From Nitrospiraceae bacterium (GTDB lineage Bacteria; Nitrospirota; Nitrospiria; Nitrospirales; Nitrospiraceae): DNA of 6,519 nucleotides. Position 1 is the first letter of the stretch. Every line of letters starts with the position of its first letter. The position numbers and the translations under genes were made by a program. This document shows, piece by piece, positions 5,444 to 6,519 of the stretch. The stretch covers positions 1-6,519 of the forward strand of contig JAICXS010000115.1 in the NCBI GenBank assembly GCA_025934615.1, read 5' to 3'. Under the pieces are notes generated by a model that was not told the origin of the DNA, searched no databases, and was given only the letters and a program-made list of their open reading frames with translations.

Positions 5444-6519
5444 TCAGTTCTCTTGATATCCGACCGGTAGTGCAGCAGGCGCGGGGTGATAAGGGACCGC
5501 ATCCTTTGTCTCCGGCATGGCGCAATAAAAAAGGGCCAGTGCTAACGCAGCCACACCGGCAAGCGAAAGAAACCCGGCTTGATAGCCCCAGAGCTGCACG
5601 AGGTACCCGGCCGCTAAGTTGCTCAGCGCCGCGCCGATGCTTTGCGCGGTGGCGATGGCGCCGAGAGTCACATTATACCGCCCGGTGCCCTTTGTGAGAT
5701 CGGCCACGACCGTCACCCACAAGACGCCGAAGATGCCGGCTCCGATCCCGTCCAGCAACTGAACCATGACGATATAGACCGGATTGTCGCTGAAAGTATA
5801 CAGGCATCCGCGAATCGGGAGCACCGCGAATCCGATTAAGAAAACCGGTTTACGTCCCCATCGGTCGGCGAAGATTCCAGCCAGCGCCGCCACGGGAATC
5901 ATGACCAACTGCGCGGCAATGATACAGGCGGACATATACAGAGACGCGCCGGCCGTCTTGCCGGTGGACAGCAATTGTCCGGCGAGCGGCAGCATAGCGG
6001 CATTGGCAAAATGAAAGAGCGTCACCGTCAGTGCAAAGATCAAGAGTTCAGGGCGGGCCAGCAAGGCGATGACACTTCCACCTGCTTTTTGATTCGACGT
6101 CGTATGAGGAACCGCAGCTCGCGCTAGTTGATGATCGATCTCTGTTTCTCTGATGAATAAGACAGACACGGCGCCGGCCAGGGCGATCGCGGCGACCAAA
6201 TAAAAAATCCATTCTCGACCGAGATAGTACCCTGCCAAGCCGGCCAAGGCCGCCGCCGCCACATTTCCCCCATGGTTGAAGGCTTCATTGCGACCCATGC
6301 GGGCTGCAAATCGCCGTGGACCGACAAGACCGAGGGTCATAGCGGCGACGGCAGGGGGAAAGACTGCCACCGCGATGCCATTGAGCGTCTGAGCCGCGAT
6401 GATAAAAGGCAAGGTCGGTACGGCCGTGATGGCGGCGCAACTGATGCCGACGAGCAACGCCGCGCCCACAACCAACTGGCGTTTCTGCTTTAGCGTGTCG
6501 ATCAGCCAGCCGGCGGGCA
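5444..6519 (-). CDS. Major facilitator superfamily transporter, 5' end beyond the window
   Basis: Multi-helix inner-membrane transporter; the substrate cannot be told from sequence. The frame stays open to the right edge, and the bases beyond 6475 still encode family sequence (PAGWLIDTLKQKRQLVVGA), which is the loop between helices 2 and 3 with the MFS Asp and basic residues. The TTG at 6473-6475 is therefore internal, and roughly the first two helices are missing from view. Counting residues from that TTG, landmarks are PAVAAMTLGLVGPRR (41-55), MGRNEAFNHGGN (60-71), a central polar loop at about 108-135, the second-half copy of the MFS motif GIFADRWGRKPVFLIG (200-215), and DGIGAGIFGVLWVTVVADLT (242-261). 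The C-terminus is a short polar tail ending MPETKD then a Pro-Ala-rich segment. Overall it resembles the arabinose-efflux-permease-like group. The stop is 121 bases before the DUF486 start, so the latter probably has its own promoter. Confidence 0.9.
   Translation of the reverse strand, partial: PAGWLIDTLKQKRQLVVGAALLVGISCAAITAVPTLPFIIAAQTLNGIAVAVFPPAVAAMTLGLVGPRRFAARMGRNEAFNHGGNVAAAALAGLAGYYLGREWIFYLVAAIALAGAVSVLFIRETEIDHQLARAAVPHTTSNQKAGGSVIALLARPELLIFALTVTLFHFANAAMLPLAGQLLSTGKTAGASLYMSACIIAAQLVMIPVAALAGIFADRWGRKPVFLIGFAVLPIRGCLYTFSDNPVYIVMVQLLDGIGAGIFGVLWVTVVADLTKGTGRYNVTLGAIATAQSIGAALSNLAAGYLVQLWGYQAGFLSLAGVAALALALFYCAMPETKDAVPYHPAPAALPVGYQEN

Noticed and set aside
6473..6475. TTG as the start of the transporter
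   Set aside because: The frame continues to the window edge with recognisable MFS loop 2-3 sequence, so this codon is internal.

Overview
The window is about 57-60% GC by eye, with long, clearly coding frames. It suggests an environmental Gram-negative-type bacterium. The gene mix is a short-form cytochrome bd-type oxidase, a YgaP-type membrane segment fused to an SRPBCC domain, a COG3826-type 2OG-Fe(II) oxygenase and a DUF486 protein. This resembles what I would expect in Nitrospira/Nitrospirota or some Proteobacteria. No rRNA or other marker gene is present, so the assignment is an inference of modest confidence.

Layout. Positions 1-444 hold an aromatic-rich hypothetical protein (+) whose frame is open to the left edge. 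Positions 445-746 are non-coding, with a strong GC-rich hairpin just after that gene and a perfect inverted repeat upstream of the next one. Positions 747-2054 and 2127-3152 (+) encode subunits I and II of a cytochrome bd-type oxidase, separated by 72 bases that carry a hairpin and a short palindrome. Positions 3258-4013 (+) encode a membrane-anchored SRPBCC-domain protein. Positions 4014-4218 are a convergent intergenic region with nested palindromes and a purine-rich tract. On the minus strand, transcribed right to left, follow a major facilitator transporter (5444 to the right edge, 5' end missing), a four-helix DUF486 protein (4969-5322) and a 2OG-Fe(II) dioxygenase (4219-4938).

How the genes work together. 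CydA and CydB would form a heterodimeric membrane oxidase that reduces O2 to water, probably using quinol, for respiration at low oxygen or under stress. The two flanking plus-strand genes are of unknown role. They look like envelope or stress-associated accessory proteins and may share expression with the oxidase. The minus-strand genes have no obvious common pathway. The dioxygenase and DUF486 protein are 30 bases apart and probably co-transcribed.

I see no tRNA, rRNA, CRISPR array, insertion sequence, transposase, toxin-antitoxin pair or defence system. The window looks like ordinary chromosome. The points most worth checking are non-coding palindromes, unusual haem-pocket residues in CydA, a cydB start without a visible ribosome binding site, and the unnamed domain in the first gene.
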